NCBI GenBank assembly: GCA_004555725.1
Contig: SFHC01000009.1
Span: 18,231 to 82,230 of the forward strand
Reading direction: 5' to 3'
Source: [Eubacterium] saphenum
GTDB taxonomy: Bacteria > Bacillota > Clostridia > Peptostreptococcales > Anaerovoracaceae
DNA: 64,000 nt
The position numbers were made by a program, and so were the translations under genes. Positions 17,807 through 27,429 of this stretch are shown piece after piece (the stretch's first letter is position 1; every line of letters starts with the position of its first letter). Under the pieces are notes generated by a model. The model was not told the DNA's origin, did no database searches, and saw nothing but the letters and a program-made list of their open reading frames with translations.

Positions 17807-18718
17807 GTGAAATCAGGATTTATTGGAATTGTAGGCCGGCCAAACGTCGGAAAATCAACGCTGATGAACGCGATTCTCGGAGAGAAGATCGCGATTACAG
17901 CCGATAAGCCGCAGACGACCAGAAACAGCATCCGCGGAATCTATACGAGAAAACCGGGAACGCTCGGGAAGGATGACGAAGGTGTGCAGATGGTGTTTGT
18001 CGATACGCCGGGCATTCACAAGAGCCGGAACCGTCTGGGCGAGGCCATGGACGAGATGGCAGAAAACACGCTCTCAGAAGTGGACCTGATTCTCTTCCTG
18101 GTCGATGAACATTCCATGAAAGGCCACGGAAACGATCACATTATCGAGATGCTGCAGAAGGTAAAAACGCCCAAGATTCTGGTCATCAACAAGACGGATC
18201 AGATGCAGCCGGAGGATTATCTGGCCATTTACAACCAGTTCGAGGACTCGGGAATGTTTAAAGAAATCTACGGAACCAGTGCGCTGCGCGGCGATAATGT
18301 CGAGGAGCTGAAGCAGTGCATCGAGGATCAGATGCAGGAAGGGCCGATGTATTTCCCGGACGACATGGTCACAGATTACACGGAGCGGTTCCTGGTCAGC
18401 GAGGTAATCCGCGAGAAAGCTCTGATGTATCTGAATGAGGAGGTGCCGCACGGCATTGCGGTGGAAGTCGAATCGTTCCAGGAGGAGCGGAACATTATCC
18501 GCATCGGTGCAGTGATCTACTGTGAGAAAAAGTCGCATAAGGGCATCATCATCGGCAAAGGCGGAAAAAAACTGAAGGGCATCGGCAAGGCGGCGCGTGA
18601 AGAACTGGAGGCGCTGCTCGGCATCAAGGTTTATCTGGAGCTGTGGGTCAAGGTTCGCGAGGGCTGGAGAGATTCCCGCTCTGCGCTCACAGAACTCGGC
18701 TATATTGAAAAGAAGTAA
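17807..18718 (+). CDS. era: GTPase Era
   Basis: 303 residues. G1 is GRPNVGKSTL near residue 9, G3 is DTPGIH and G4 is NKTD. The C-terminal KH domain has the GKGGKKLKGIGKAAREELE loop. Era binds the 3' end of 16S rRNA during 30S assembly. The start is GTG at 17807 with a GTGAGG ribosome site. It overlaps no gene and recO begins 5 bp after its stop. Confidence 0.97.
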   Translation: MKSGFIGIVGRPNVGKSTLMNAILGEKIAITADKPQTTRNSIRGIYTRKPGTLGKDDEGVQMVFVDTPGIHKSRNRLGEAMDEMAENTLSEVDLILFLVDEHSMKGHGNDHIIEMLQKVKTPKILVINKTDQMQPEDYLAIYNQFEDSGMFKEIYGTSALRGDNVEELKQCIEDQMQEGPMYFPDDMVTDYTERFLVSEVIREKALMYLNEEVPHGIAVEVESFQEERNIIRIGAVIYCEKKSHKGIIIGKGGKKLKGIGKAAREELEALLGIKVYLELWVKVREGWRDSRSALTELGYIEKK

Positions 18719-18723
18719 GGAAA

Positions 18724-19533
18724 ATGGCTGAAAATTTCTTGGTAGACGCGATCGTCCTCCGCCAGTTTCCAATCGCGAACAGCCGGAAGATGGTGGTTCT
18801 TCTGACAGACCGGTACGGAAAGATCAGCGCGGGCATGTGGGAGCGGACAAAGGGAAGACGCAGCAAGGCGGAAGACACGGCGCCGTTTTCAAGGATCCGC
18901 GCGAGAATTCTTCCGAGAAGAAACTCGTTTGACCTCCTTCATTCTGAAATCGCGCGCACACATTATGAGCTCGGCGAGGATATTGATAAGTATCTCTATG
19001 CATCGTTTGCACTGGAACTCACGGACCGCGCCGTGTCAGAGAACGTTCCGGTGCCGGGAATTTTCAGACTGTTATCGGATTTTCTGGATTTGCTTTCCGG
19101 CCGCAGAGAGAAACATCTGACACTGTTGATCGCCTATGAGATTCATCTTCTGAATGAGCTTGGCGTCCGTGCCGATCTGTCCGGATGTGTCCGCTGCGGA
19201 AAGAAAGAAAACCTGCAGTGGTTCAGTGTTCCGGACGGCGGCCTTCTATGCGGAGATTGCGGAAGGAAAGTCCTGGAAAAGGAACAGGACAGTTTGATTT
19301 ATAGGGTGGATTTTGGTATTATTAAAACCATAGAGTATTTTATGAACCATAACCTGAAGACATTTCAGAATGCTGCTCTGAAGGAGCAGACAGCAGAGAA
19401 GATTCAGGAAGTCGTAAGGCAGTATATGGCATATCATCTGGACATCCGCAGGCTGAAAAGCGAAGGCTTTCTTGAGGATGAGCAGAAGAATGCAGGGAGG
19501 TCTGAACATGGGGATTACATTAGAGAAAATTGA
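18724..19533 (+). CDS. recO: DNA repair protein RecO
   Basis: 269 residues. An N-terminal OB fold (DAIVLRQFPIANSRKMVVLLTDRYGK) is followed by a helical domain with a zinc site CVRC...CGDC around residues 155-180, typical of Gram-positive RecO. It mediates RecA loading and strand annealing. It sits directly behind era as in many Clostridia. Its 3' end overlaps the next gene by 26 bp. Confidence 0.94.
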   Translation: MAENFLVDAIVLRQFPIANSRKMVVLLTDRYGKISAGMWERTKGRRSKAEDTAPFSRIRARILPRRNSFDLLHSEIARTHYELGEDIDKYLYASFALELTDRAVSENVPVPGIFRLLSDFLDLLSGRREKHLTLLIAYEIHLLNELGVRADLSGCVRCGKKENLQWFSVPDGGLLCGDCGRKVLEKEQDSLIYRVDFGIIKTIEYFMNHNLKTFQNAALKEQTAEKIQEVVRQYMAYHLDIRRLKSEGFLEDEQKNAGRSEHGDYIREN

Positions 19534-20224
19534 GCTCGTCAAGGACAGAACAGGCGTAACGTATAAAGAAGCAAAGGAAGCGCTGGAACAGGCAGACGGA
19601 AATGTCGTCGATGCGATTGTCGCAATTGAAGAAAATATTGACGACATGACATCGACCAAGAAGATCGGCGCCAAGGGATCTGCGCTGATGGACAAGGTTA
19701 AGGAAATTGTCAAGCGAGGAAATATCACCAGGATTGTGGTAAAGCATGATGGAGATGTCGTTTTGAATCTGCCGCTGAATGCGGGTATTCTGGGCGTTGT
19801 CATCGCGCCGTGGGGCGCGCTTCTCGGCGTCCTTGCAGCGTTTGGCTTCAAGTGCACCATCGATCTGGTAAAGGATGACGGTTCTGTCATCAGCCTGAGC
19901 GAGAAAGCTGAAGAGATTGCCGCAGGCGCGGTAGAGGCCGGTTCCAAGGCTGCAAAGACGGTCAAGGAAAAGGCTCCGGAAGTTGTGGAGAACGTCACAA
20001 GCAACGTTTCGGAAATGATGGATAAGGTAAAGGGAAATGCGTCCGACGATGAACCGTTCATCGATGAAGATGATTTTGACGAGGAATGGTTCCGTGACGA
20101 CCGTCCGCAGGAGGACGAACAGGAGCAGGGCGCAGAAGCTGAGCACACAGAAGAAAGCGCGGATGAGCCGGAAGAAAAGCCGGCGGATGATGCACCTTCT
20201 GCAGCGGAGAATGACGGGGAGTAA
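19508..20224 (+). CDS. DUF4342 domain protein with UBA-like N-terminus
   Basis: 238 residues. Residues 1-45 form a UBA/TS-N-like helical motif (LEKIELVKDRTGVTYKEAKEALEQADGNV shape) known from DUF4342 proteins. The middle (residues about 85-125) is a hydrophobic segment that may cross or dip into the membrane (NAGILGVVIAPWGALLGVLAA). The last 60 residues are strongly acidic and disordered. Function unknown. The ATG at 19508 follows GGGAGG and overlaps the recO end; an in-frame codon at 19472 is less likely. Confidence 0.85.
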   Translation: MGITLEKIELVKDRTGVTYKEAKEALEQADGNVVDAIVAIEENIDDMTSTKKIGAKGSALMDKVKEIVKRGNITRIVVKHDGDVVLNLPLNAGILGVVIAPWGALLGVLAAFGFKCTIDLVKDDGSVISLSEKAEEIAAGAVEAGSKAAKTVKEKAPEVVENVTSNVSEMMDKVKGNASDDEPFIDEDDFDEEWFRDDRPQEDEQEQGAEAEHTEESADEPEEKPADDAPSAAENDGE

Positions 20225-20334
20225 TGCGGAACTTTCCCGGAACATATGCAGACAGTACGATGCCGGGCTCAAGCAGTTCGGCATCTGCATTCATAGAAAT
20301 GGTTAATAACAATTAGAACAGAAAGTTGGGAATT

Positions 20335-21744
20335 ATGAGCAGTGAAGTCACGATGGAGAAAATTGTAGCGCTGGCAAAGAACAGAGGATTTGTTTATCCT
20401 GGTTCGGCGATCTACGGCGGACTTGCCAATACATGGGATTACGGCCCGCTTGGTGTGGAACTGAAAAACAATGTCAAAAAGGCATGGTGGAAAAAGTTCG
20501 TACAGGAGAGTAAGTATAACGTCGGCCTGGATGCGGCAATCCTGATGAATCCAAAGGTCTGGGAGGCATCCGGACACGTCGGCGGCTTCAGCGATCCGTT
20601 GATTGACTGTAAAAAATGCCATGCGAGATGGCGTGCGGATAAGCTGATCGAGGAGTATATCTTTGATAACAATCTCCCTGAGATGATCGTCGACGGATGG
20701 CCGAATGAGAAGATGGAAGGATATATCAGAGAACACGGAATCAAGTGTCCGGACTGCGGTTCAACCGAGTTTACACCGATCCGCCAGTTTAATCTGATGT
20801 TCAAGACATTTCAGGGCGTTACCGAAGATACAACATCTCAGATTTATCTCCGTCCGGAGACTGCTCAGGGAATCTTTGTCAACTTCAAGAATGTCCAGAG
20901 GACAACAAGAAAGAAGCTCCCGTTCGGTATTGCGCAGATTGGAAAGGCGTTCCGCAATGAGATTACGCCGGGCAACTTCACCTTCCGCACCAGAGAGTTT
21001 GAGCAGATGGAGCTGGAGTTTTTCTGCAAGCCGGGTGAGGATCCGAAGTGGTTTGAATACTGGAGAGAGTACGCGCATAAGTTCTTACTCAGCCTGGGCA
21101 TGCATGATGATAAACTGCGTCTCAGGGATCACGAGAAAGAGGAGCTTTCCCACTACAGCTCAATGACCACAGATATTGAATACTTCTTCCCGTTCGGATG
21201 GGGCGAGCTGTGGGGCATTGCAGACCGTACCAATTTTGACCTGAGCCGCCACACGGAGTACTCAGATGAAGAGATGACGTATACAGAGGGAGAGGGAAAA
21301 GACAGAACGTCCTATATCCCGTACTGCATCGAGCCTTCTGTAGGAGCAGACCGCGCCGTTCTGGCCTTCCTTGTTGACGCATATGAGGAGCAGGAGCTGG
21401 AGAACGACAAGGGCAAGAAGGATGTCCGCACGGTGATGCATTTCCATCCGGCACTGGCGCCTTACAAGGCTGCCGTTCTTCCGCTCGCGAAGAAACTGGC
21501 CGATCAGGCAGAACCGGTATACGAGGAGCTGTCAAAGTATTTCAATGTGGATTATGATGTCACTGGTTCTATCGGAAAACGTTACAGACGTCAGGACGAG
21601 ATCGGAACACCGTTCTGCATCTGCGTTGATTTCCAGACAGCTGAGGACGGCTGCGTGACAATCCGTGACAGAGACACCATGGAGCAGACCAGACTGCCGA
21701 TTGCCGATGTTCGCGGATACATTGAAGAGAAACTGGTATTTTAA
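20335..21744 (+). CDS. glyS: Glycyl-tRNA synthetase, homodimeric class II
   Basis: About 469 residues of the alpha2 (eukaryote-like) type. Class II motif 2 is FRNEITPGNFTFRTREFEQMELEFFC and motif 3 is EPSVGADRAVLAFL. A zinc-type site CKKCHAR...CPDCGS is at residues 90-145. The C-terminal anticodon-binding domain has HPALAPYKAAVLPL and GSIGKRYRRQDEIGTPFCI. It charges tRNA-Gly. The start is ambiguous between TTG 20326 and ATG 20335; I prefer the ATG. No T-box is visible in the short upstream gap. Confidence 0.95.
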   Translation: MSSEVTMEKIVALAKNRGFVYPGSAIYGGLANTWDYGPLGVELKNNVKKAWWKKFVQESKYNVGLDAAILMNPKVWEASGHVGGFSDPLIDCKKCHARWRADKLIEEYIFDNNLPEMIVDGWPNEKMEGYIREHGIKCPDCGSTEFTPIRQFNLMFKTFQGVTEDTTSQIYLRPETAQGIFVNFKNVQRTTRKKLPFGIAQIGKAFRNEITPGNFTFRTREFEQMELEFFCKPGEDPKWFEYWREYAHKFLLSLGMHDDKLRLRDHEKEELSHYSSMTTDIEYFFPFGWGELWGIADRTNFDLSRHTEYSDEEMTYTEGEGKDRTSYIPYCIEPSVGADRAVLAFLVDAYEEQELENDKGKKDVRTVMHFHPALAPYKAAVLPLAKKLADQAEPVYEELSKYFNVDYDVTGSIGKRYRRQDEIGTPFCICVDFQTAEDGCVTIRDRDTMEQTRLPIADVRGYIEEKLVF

Positions 21745-21755
21745 GTTAATGAGAT

Positions 21756-21790
21756 AAAAAAGCGGCACAGGTTATCCGTGCCGCTTTTTG
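21756..21790 (+). terminator. Terminator after glyS
   Basis: AAAAAGCGGCAC pairs perfectly with GTGCCGCTTTTT around a nine-base loop. The A-rich left flank suggests it could work in both directions. Confidence 0.92.
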
Positions 21791-21919
21791 GGAAATCTGC
21801 AGATCTGACGCATTCTGAAACGGCAGAAGCAGCGCGGAGATTCTCTGTACAGGCTTCAGCCGGAACACACAGAGAAACAGATCATCTGCAGATGAGATAT
21901 TATGTAGTGAGGCTTTGGT

Positions 21920-24562
21920 TTGGATAAGAAATTTGTCTATTCCTTAAATGAGGGATCCAGCGGTATGGCGGATCTCCTTGGTGAAAAGGGTGCTAATCTG
22001 GCGGAGATGACCAAGATCGGCATTCCTGTTCCGTTTGGCTTTACCGTCAGTACGGAAGCATGCGCCAGGTATTATGAAAACGGAGGAAAGATGGATCCCG
22101 CCGTACGTGCGGAAATCTGCGCCAAGGTTTCAGAACTGGAAAATGTTATGGACAGGCGCTTCGGGGACCCTGAGCATCCGCTTCTGGTTGCGGTGCGCGG
22201 CGGTGCTCCGGAGGCGATGAACGGGGTTCTCGGAACAATTCTGAATTTAGGATTGAATACAGAAACTGCCGGCGCCTTGGAAAGGCTCGGAGGAGATAAA
22301 CGCTTTGCGCTGGAAAGTATGCTGGAGTTTATTTCCAGTTACGGACACCTTGTCATGGGAATTCCGGAAGAGCGTTTTGACACTCTCTATTGGGACAGGC
22401 GCAGGGAAGTCGGCGCGGAAGAAGGTGACCGTCTGTCGATTGGGGATATGCAGGAGCTGGAACAGGCATACCGCAGTCTGGTACTGGAGGAAACCGGGGA
22501 GGAGTTCCCGGAGGATCCCCTTGAACAGCTTGAGAACGGGATCCTGGCAATCTTCCGCCAGTGGATGGATCCGGATGTCGTCGCCTATCGTAAGATGCGC
22601 CAGATTCCGGATGAACCGGGCGCTGCCATCACGGTGCAGGCGATGGTGTACGGCAATAACGGAAGCAGCAGCGGAACGGGCGTGGTGCTCACGCGCGACC
22701 CGACGAGCGGCGAAAAAAGACTGTACGGCGAATTCATGATTGACGCTAAGGGAAGCGACATGCAGAAAGGCATCCGTTCTCCCCTTGAACTCAGCATCAT
22801 GAGCGCTGCGTTTCCGGAGACATATGAACGGCTGAAACATATCTGTGAAATTCTGGAGAATCAGTACCGTGATCTGCAGTATGCAGAGTTTACCGTACAG
22901 GACGGCAGGCTCTATATTCTTCAGACCAGAAAGGGAAGAAGGACGGCGCAGGCGGCGGTCCGCACGGCAGTGGATATGGTGAACGAGGAACTGATCGACC
23001 GCAAAACTGCTGTTCTCCGGCTTGATCCGGTGTTTATCGAGAATCTGCTTGCACCTCGATTTGATCCGGAGCAGGAAAAAGATGCCCTGCTGATTGCAGA
23101 GGGTATAGAAGCGTCGCCGGGATGTGCCTGTGGAAGGCTGGTGTTCAGCGCAGAGCAGGCGCTTCAGCTTCACCAGATCGGTGAGCCGGTGATTCTGGTT
23201 CAGAAGGATACGGATGCCGAGGACCTTGCGGGAATTTACGCGTCCTCTGGAATTGTCACACTGCGCGGCGGAACGACATCGCATGCGTCCGGGGCTGCCC
23301 GAGCCATGGGAAAAGCCTGTGTGACTTCTGTCGGAGATGATCTGGTGATCGCGGATGATCTGAACAGCATGCAGGCAGGAGAGCATACTTTTTACAGGGG
23401 AGAATATATTTCCATAAACGGTTTTCTGGGGAATGTCTATGAGGGACAGATCCACATGATTCCGCCGGATCTTTCCGGCGATTTCGGTAAAATTATGGGC
23501 TGGGCAGACGAATTCAGGACCATGAAAGTCAGAACCAATGCCAACACGCCGGAAGAAGCCCGTCAGGGAGCTGATTTCGGTGCAGAGGGCATCGGCCTCT
23601 GCCGGAGTGAGCACATGTTTTATCAGGGCAGCCGGCTGAAATTGTTCCAGAGGATGATCCTGACTCCGGATCCGAAGCAGCGGCTTGAAGTCATGGAAGA
23701 AATCAGGGAAATTCAGAGAGCGGATTTCTTTGAAATTTTTACGACCATGGAAGGACTTCCGGTCAGTGTCCGGCTGCTGGATCTTCCGCTGCAGGATTTT
23801 CTTCCGGAATCCAGACGCGACTTAGTCTCGTTTGCAGAAGAAGGAGGTCTTTCGGCCCGCAGCGTTCAGAAAATGGCAGATTCTCTGCGTGAGACGAACC
23901 CAATGCTCGGACAGCGCGGGTGCCGCCTCTGCATCATGCACCCGGAAGTTGCGGAGATGCAGACAGAGGCCATCATCTCGGCTGCGATTGAAGCAGAGGA
24001 GAAAATGGGTCGTCAGGTGGACCTGGAAATCGTTGTTCCACTGGTTATCTCAGTGCATGAACTGAACCAGGTAAAGGCGGTCATTGACCGCACTGCCGCA
24101 CGTGTCATGAAAGATGCCGGCCATGAGATTGAATATCGTCTCGGAACTATGCTTGAGGTTCCGAGAGCCTGCATGAGAGCAGACGCGCTGGCCGACAGTG
24201 TGGACACCTTCTCATTTGGAACCAATGATCTGACGCAGATGATGTACGGACTTTCAAGAAATGACACTGCAGGTTTGATCAGTGAATATATCGATCAGGG
24301 CATCTTTCCGAATGACCCATTCAAGACCATCGACCGCGAGGGTGTCGGAAAAATGATGAAACGCGCGATTTCGCTGGGACGCAGGGTCAAGCCTAATCTG
24401 CGCCTCGGAGTCTGCGGCGCGCAGACCGGGGATCAGGCCAGCGTCGAATTTTTTCAGGAAATTGGTATAAATTACGTGTCCTGTTCGCCGTTCCGTGTAC
24501 CAGTTGCAAGGCTGGCGGCGGCGCAGGCGGCGATCCGTCTGGAGGACAGCAGAGAAGAATAA
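21920..24562 (+). CDS. ppdK: Pyruvate, phosphate dikinase, divergent form
   Basis: 880 residues with the full PPDK layout: N-terminal ATP-grasp region (GSSSGTGVVLTRDPTSGEK; LYILQTRKGRRTA), swivelling phosphohistidine domain (GGTTSHASGAARAMGKACV, His about 455) and PEP/pyruvate barrel (SFGTNDLTQMMYGLSRND). It interconverts PEP, AMP and PPi with pyruvate, ATP and phosphate. Several usually invariant stretches are altered: VRGGAPEAMNGVLGT replaces VRSGAxxSMPGMMDT, and CGAQTGDQ replaces CGEHGGDP, though Cys about 831 is kept. The start is TTG at 21920 with a weak upstream GTGAGG. It has its own terminator. Confidence 0.9.
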   Translation: MDKKFVYSLNEGSSGMADLLGEKGANLAEMTKIGIPVPFGFTVSTEACARYYENGGKMDPAVRAEICAKVSELENVMDRRFGDPEHPLLVAVRGGAPEAMNGVLGTILNLGLNTETAGALERLGGDKRFALESMLEFISSYGHLVMGIPEERFDTLYWDRRREVGAEEGDRLSIGDMQELEQAYRSLVLEETGEEFPEDPLEQLENGILAIFRQWMDPDVVAYRKMRQIPDEPGAAITVQAMVYGNNGSSSGTGVVLTRDPTSGEKRLYGEFMIDAKGSDMQKGIRSPLELSIMSAAFPETYERLKHICEILENQYRDLQYAEFTVQDGRLYILQTRKGRRTAQAAVRTAVDMVNEELIDRKTAVLRLDPVFIENLLAPRFDPEQEKDALLIAEGIEASPGCACGRLVFSAEQALQLHQIGEPVILVQKDTDAEDLAGIYASSGIVTLRGGTTSHASGAARAMGKACVTSVGDDLVIADDLNSMQAGEHTFYRGEYISINGFLGNVYEGQIHMIPPDLSGDFGKIMGWADEFRTMKVRTNANTPEEARQGADFGAEGIGLCRSEHMFYQGSRLKLFQRMILTPDPKQRLEVMEEIREIQRADFFEIFTTMEGLPVSVRLLDLPLQDFLPESRRDLVSFAEEGGLSARSVQKMADSLRETNPMLGQRGCRLCIMHPEVAEMQTEAIISAAIEAEEKMGRQVDLEIVVPLVISVHELNQVKAVIDRTAARVMKDAGHEIEYRLGTMLEVPRACMRADALADSVDTFSFGTNDLTQMMYGLSRNDTAGLISEYIDQGIFPNDPFKTIDREGVGKMMKRAISLGRRVKPNLRLGVCGAQTGDQASVEFFQEIGINYVSCSPFRVPVARLAAAQAAIRLEDSREE

Positions 24563-24663
24563 CAGGAAGAAGGATGCTGTCCGGTCAGGATATGATCTGA
24601 ATAGGCGACGAAGGATGAAATCATTTTTCCGGAATCATACGGCGGAATAGAGAAAAGACACAG

Positions 24664-24703
24664 ACAGCAGACGAGGAAACCGTTCCCGTCTGCTGTTTTT
24701 TTC
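24664..24703 (+). terminator. Terminator after ppdK
   Basis: ACAGCAGACG pairs with CGTCTGCTGT, followed by a run of T. It lies in the 311-bp gap before the C69 peptidase gene. Confidence 0.9.
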
Positions 24704-24774
24704 TTGCAGATTGTATTTTGCCACAAAATAATAATGCGGACGTAAGAAATTTATGTGAAAGTATTCCAGAGTTG

Positions 24775-24803
24775 TTGAGAAAATTTTCAGAAAGTGATAT
24801 CAT
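24775..24803 (+). promoter_or_regulatory. Promoter of the C69 dipeptidase gene
   Basis: A -35 TTGAGA (24775-24780) and a -10 TATCAT (24798-24803) are 17 bp apart. They lie 70 bp before the start codon. Confidence 0.7.
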
Positions 24804-24873
24804 TTAGGCATTGGGCGGATAGACTCCGCAGACAAATGAGATAAACTTTCGTGTGTTAAGGAGGTACAGTGAA

Positions 24874-26361
24874 ATGGGATGCACGACAATTCTGGTTGGT
24901 AAGAATGCAACCTATGACGGATCTACGTTTATGGCGAGAGATGATGATTCCGGTTCTGATGACTTCAACATTAAGAAGTTTGAGGTCGTAATGCCTGAGG
25001 ATCAGCCGCGTCACTATAAATCGGTTCTTTCTGCGTTTGAGATGGACCTTCCGGATAATCCGATGCCGTATACGGAGACACCGGACGCGGTTCAGAAAGC
25101 CGGCGGAATCTGGGGCCAGGGCGGAATTAACGCTGCCAATGTTGCAATGACAGCGACGGAGACGATTACAACCAATCCGTCTGTACAGGGTGCGGACCCG
25201 CTGGCAATGGATGGAATCGGTGAAGAGGACATGCCGACACTGGTTCTTCCGTATATTCATTCCGCCAGAGAGGGTGTAGAGCGTCTGGGCGCGATTCTGG
25301 AGAAGTACGGCACCTATGAGTTCAATGCCATCGGATTCCAGGATGTCAATGACATCTGGTGGCTGGAAACTATCGGCGGCCATCACTGGATTGCAAAGCG
25401 TGTGCCGGATGACTGCTACGTTGTCATGCCGAACCAGATGGGAATCGATTCCTTTGACTTTGTTGACGCGTTCGGCGAGCAGAAGGATCATATGTGTTCT
25501 TCTGATATGATTGAGTTCGTGGAGAAATACCACCTTGACCGGACAATGGATGAAGACAGAGATTACGACGACCTCAGAAAATGCACAGATTTTGACAGCC
25601 GCGCGGCTTTTGGAAGCCACGACGATTCGGATCATACTTATAACACGCCTAGAGCATGGTTTATCGAGCGGTATCTGAATCCGAACACCTTTATCTGGGA
25701 CGGCCCGGATGCGGACTTTACGCCGATGTCGGATGACCTTCCGTGGTGCCTGCAGCCGGAGCATAAGATCAATATCGAAGAGATCAAATACACCATGTCC
25801 GGTTATTATCAGAACACCCCGTATGATCCGTACGGCGGATACGGCCCGGATGAGTGGCGCGGAAAGTTCCGCCCGATCGGAATCAACAGAAACAGTGTGC
25901 TGTCTCTGACACAGATCCGTCCGTACATGCCGGAAGAGATTCAGTGCCTGCAGTGGGTTGCTCTGGGTTCATGCGCATTCAACGCGTTCGTCCCGTTCTA
26001 CACCAATGTTGAGACAACGCCAGAGTATTTCCAGAACACAACCGCGAAAGTATCGACGGATAATTTCTACTGGTCCAACCGCCTGATTGCAGCTATGGCT
26101 GATGCACACTTCCAGCTGTGCGCAAACTATGTCGAGCAGTATCAGAATGCCATCGCGTATAAGGCGCACGCTCTGATTCACAGCACCGACGAGGCCTATG
26201 CGCAGGAGAAGCCGGATGGAGATGCGCTCCATCGTTTCCTGGAGAAAGCCAACCAGGAGATGTCTGATTATACACAGGAGCAGACCGATAAACTGATGGA
26301 TCAGGTTCTCTTTACGGCAAGCATGAACATGAAAAATAAGTACGCGAGATCAGACGCGTAA
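24874..26361 (+). CDS. C69 family dipeptidase (PepD-like)
   Basis: 495 residues. The N-terminus MGCTTILVGKNATYDGSTF matches C69 peptidases, whose Cys (here residue 3) becomes the N-terminal nucleophile. Further family blocks are WGQGGINAANVAMTATE, GIGEEDMPTLVLPYI and DDLPWCLQPEHKI. It should hydrolyse dipeptides in the cytoplasm; no signal peptide is seen. The start ATG at 24874 follows AAGGAGG by nine bases; an upstream in-frame codon at 24853 has no ribosome site. Monocistronic, with its own promoter and terminator. Confidence 0.93.
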   Translation: MGCTTILVGKNATYDGSTFMARDDDSGSDDFNIKKFEVVMPEDQPRHYKSVLSAFEMDLPDNPMPYTETPDAVQKAGGIWGQGGINAANVAMTATETITTNPSVQGADPLAMDGIGEEDMPTLVLPYIHSAREGVERLGAILEKYGTYEFNAIGFQDVNDIWWLETIGGHHWIAKRVPDDCYVVMPNQMGIDSFDFVDAFGEQKDHMCSSDMIEFVEKYHLDRTMDEDRDYDDLRKCTDFDSRAAFGSHDDSDHTYNTPRAWFIERYLNPNTFIWDGPDADFTPMSDDLPWCLQPEHKINIEEIKYTMSGYYQNTPYDPYGGYGPDEWRGKFRPIGINRNSVLSLTQIRPYMPEEIQCLQWVALGSCAFNAFVPFYTNVETTPEYFQNTTAKVSTDNFYWSNRLIAAMADAHFQLCANYVEQYQNAIAYKAHALIHSTDEAYAQEKPDGDALHRFLEKANQEMSDYTQEQTDKLMDQVLFTASMNMKNKYARSDA

Positions 26362-26388
26362 CTGAAGAGCAGTCTGACAAAAATAACA

Positions 26389-26441
26389 AGGGGGTGCTGC
26401 ATCAGGCAAAACTTTCGCCTAGGGCAGCATCCCCTGTTTTT
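26389..26441 (+). terminator. Terminator after the C69 dipeptidase gene
   Basis: AGGGGGTGCTGC pairs with GCAGCATCCCCT around a 23-base loop, followed by GTTTTTC. Confidence 0.85.
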
Positions 26442-26526
26442 CAAGGACATCCCGAGTCAGCGGATTCCGGGAACGTCAGCATCATGAGCTGTTATACAGA
26501 TCATATAAATCATATAGTGAGGCAAT

Positions 26527-26556
26527 GAAAAAGCGGACTGAAAAACAGTCCGCTTT
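26527..26556 (-). terminator. Terminator downstream of tRNA-Ala
   Basis: AGCGGACTG pairs with CAGTCCGCT. On the minus strand the stem is followed by TTTTTC, just past the CCA end of the tRNA. Confidence 0.85.
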
Positions 26557-26561
26557 CTGCA

Positions 26562-26637
26562 TGGTGGAGATAAGGGGGATCGAACCCCTGACCTACGAGC
26601 TGCGAGTCCGTCGCTCTCCCAGCTGAGCTATATCCCC
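26562..26637 (-). tRNA. tRNA-Ala (anticodon CGC)
   Basis: A 76-nt cloverleaf on the minus strand. Acceptor GGGGATA pairs with TATCTCC, including the G3-U70 pair that marks alanine tRNAs. The D-arm is GCTC...GAGC, the T-arm AGGGG-TTCGATC-CCCCT, and CCA is encoded. The anticodon loop CTCGCAG gives CGC, reading GCG. The anticodon stem is imperfect: A31 faces C39 and G30 faces U40. A terminator follows directly, so it is transcribed alone. Confidence 0.9.
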
Positions 26638-26797
26638 ATGCCCTTAACAACCTTCATTATATTCCTGCCGCTGTATTAAATCAATGTATTTATTTAATAC
26701 AGCAAGAATAAAGAGTATTCTATTCAATCCGGGACAGGGGAAATGATATACTGGAAATATATCCATTATTATCAGCAGAACACGGGGTGAAATACAG

Positions 26798-27394
26798 ATG
26801 AAGTTATATATCATGCGGCACGGACAGACCAATATGAATGTCACGGGAAAGATGCAGGGGCATATCGACTGCCCGCTGAATGAAACCGGCAGAATGCAGG
26901 CCGGAAATGCGGCACAGCTGATCAGGCGGCGTGGACTGCAGTTTACAAAGATCATCACCAGTCACCTGGACCGCACCAGGGAGACCGCCGAGCTGGCAAC
27001 CGGAATACCGCGAGGACAGTACAGCACCGATGACCGCATCATTGAACTGGACTACGGCCCGTGGGACGGAAAAACGTACCAGGAAATGGGGCCGGAGATG
27101 CTGGCGTTCCTGAATGATCCAGTTCATGTTTCCGCCCCGGAAGGAATTGAACCTCTGGAGCATATTACAGAGAGAGTCGGGGAATTTCTTACAGATCTTC
27201 CGGCAAAATGCGATGCGCAAGATTCAGTCCTGGTCGTCAGTCACGGTGTGGCGATACGCGCGATGTTCGGATGGATCCGCGGGCTGAACAAACCGGGAAA
27301 TGAAATCTGGCGCATGCCGGTCGACAACTGTTCGATATTTGAAAGTGAGTGGAGTGAGCACAGAGGATGGTCAGTTCCGGAAGAGCTGAAATAA
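26798..27394 (+). CDS. Histidine phosphatase family protein (phosphoglycerate mutase-like)
   Basis: 198 residues. The catalytic motif YIMRHGQTNMN starts at residue 4, the phosphate-pocket Arg is in SHLDRTRETAEL, ELDYGPWDGKTYQEM follows, and the second His is in VVSHGVAIRAMFG. This is the branch-1 histidine phosphatase fold. The substrate cannot be assigned; broad-specificity phosphatases and cofactor-dependent mutases share these motifs. It stands alone after the divergent tRNA gene. Confidence 0.9.
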   Translation: MKLYIMRHGQTNMNVTGKMQGHIDCPLNETGRMQAGNAAQLIRRRGLQFTKIITSHLDRTRETAELATGIPRGQYSTDDRIIELDYGPWDGKTYQEMGPEMLAFLNDPVHVSAPEGIEPLEHITERVGEFLTDLPAKCDAQDSVLVVSHGVAIRAMFGWIRGLNKPGNEIWRMPVDNCSIFESEWSEHRGWSVPEELK

Positions 27395-27429
27395 CAGGGA
27401 TATGACTGAGTGAGAGGTGACTTAGATAA

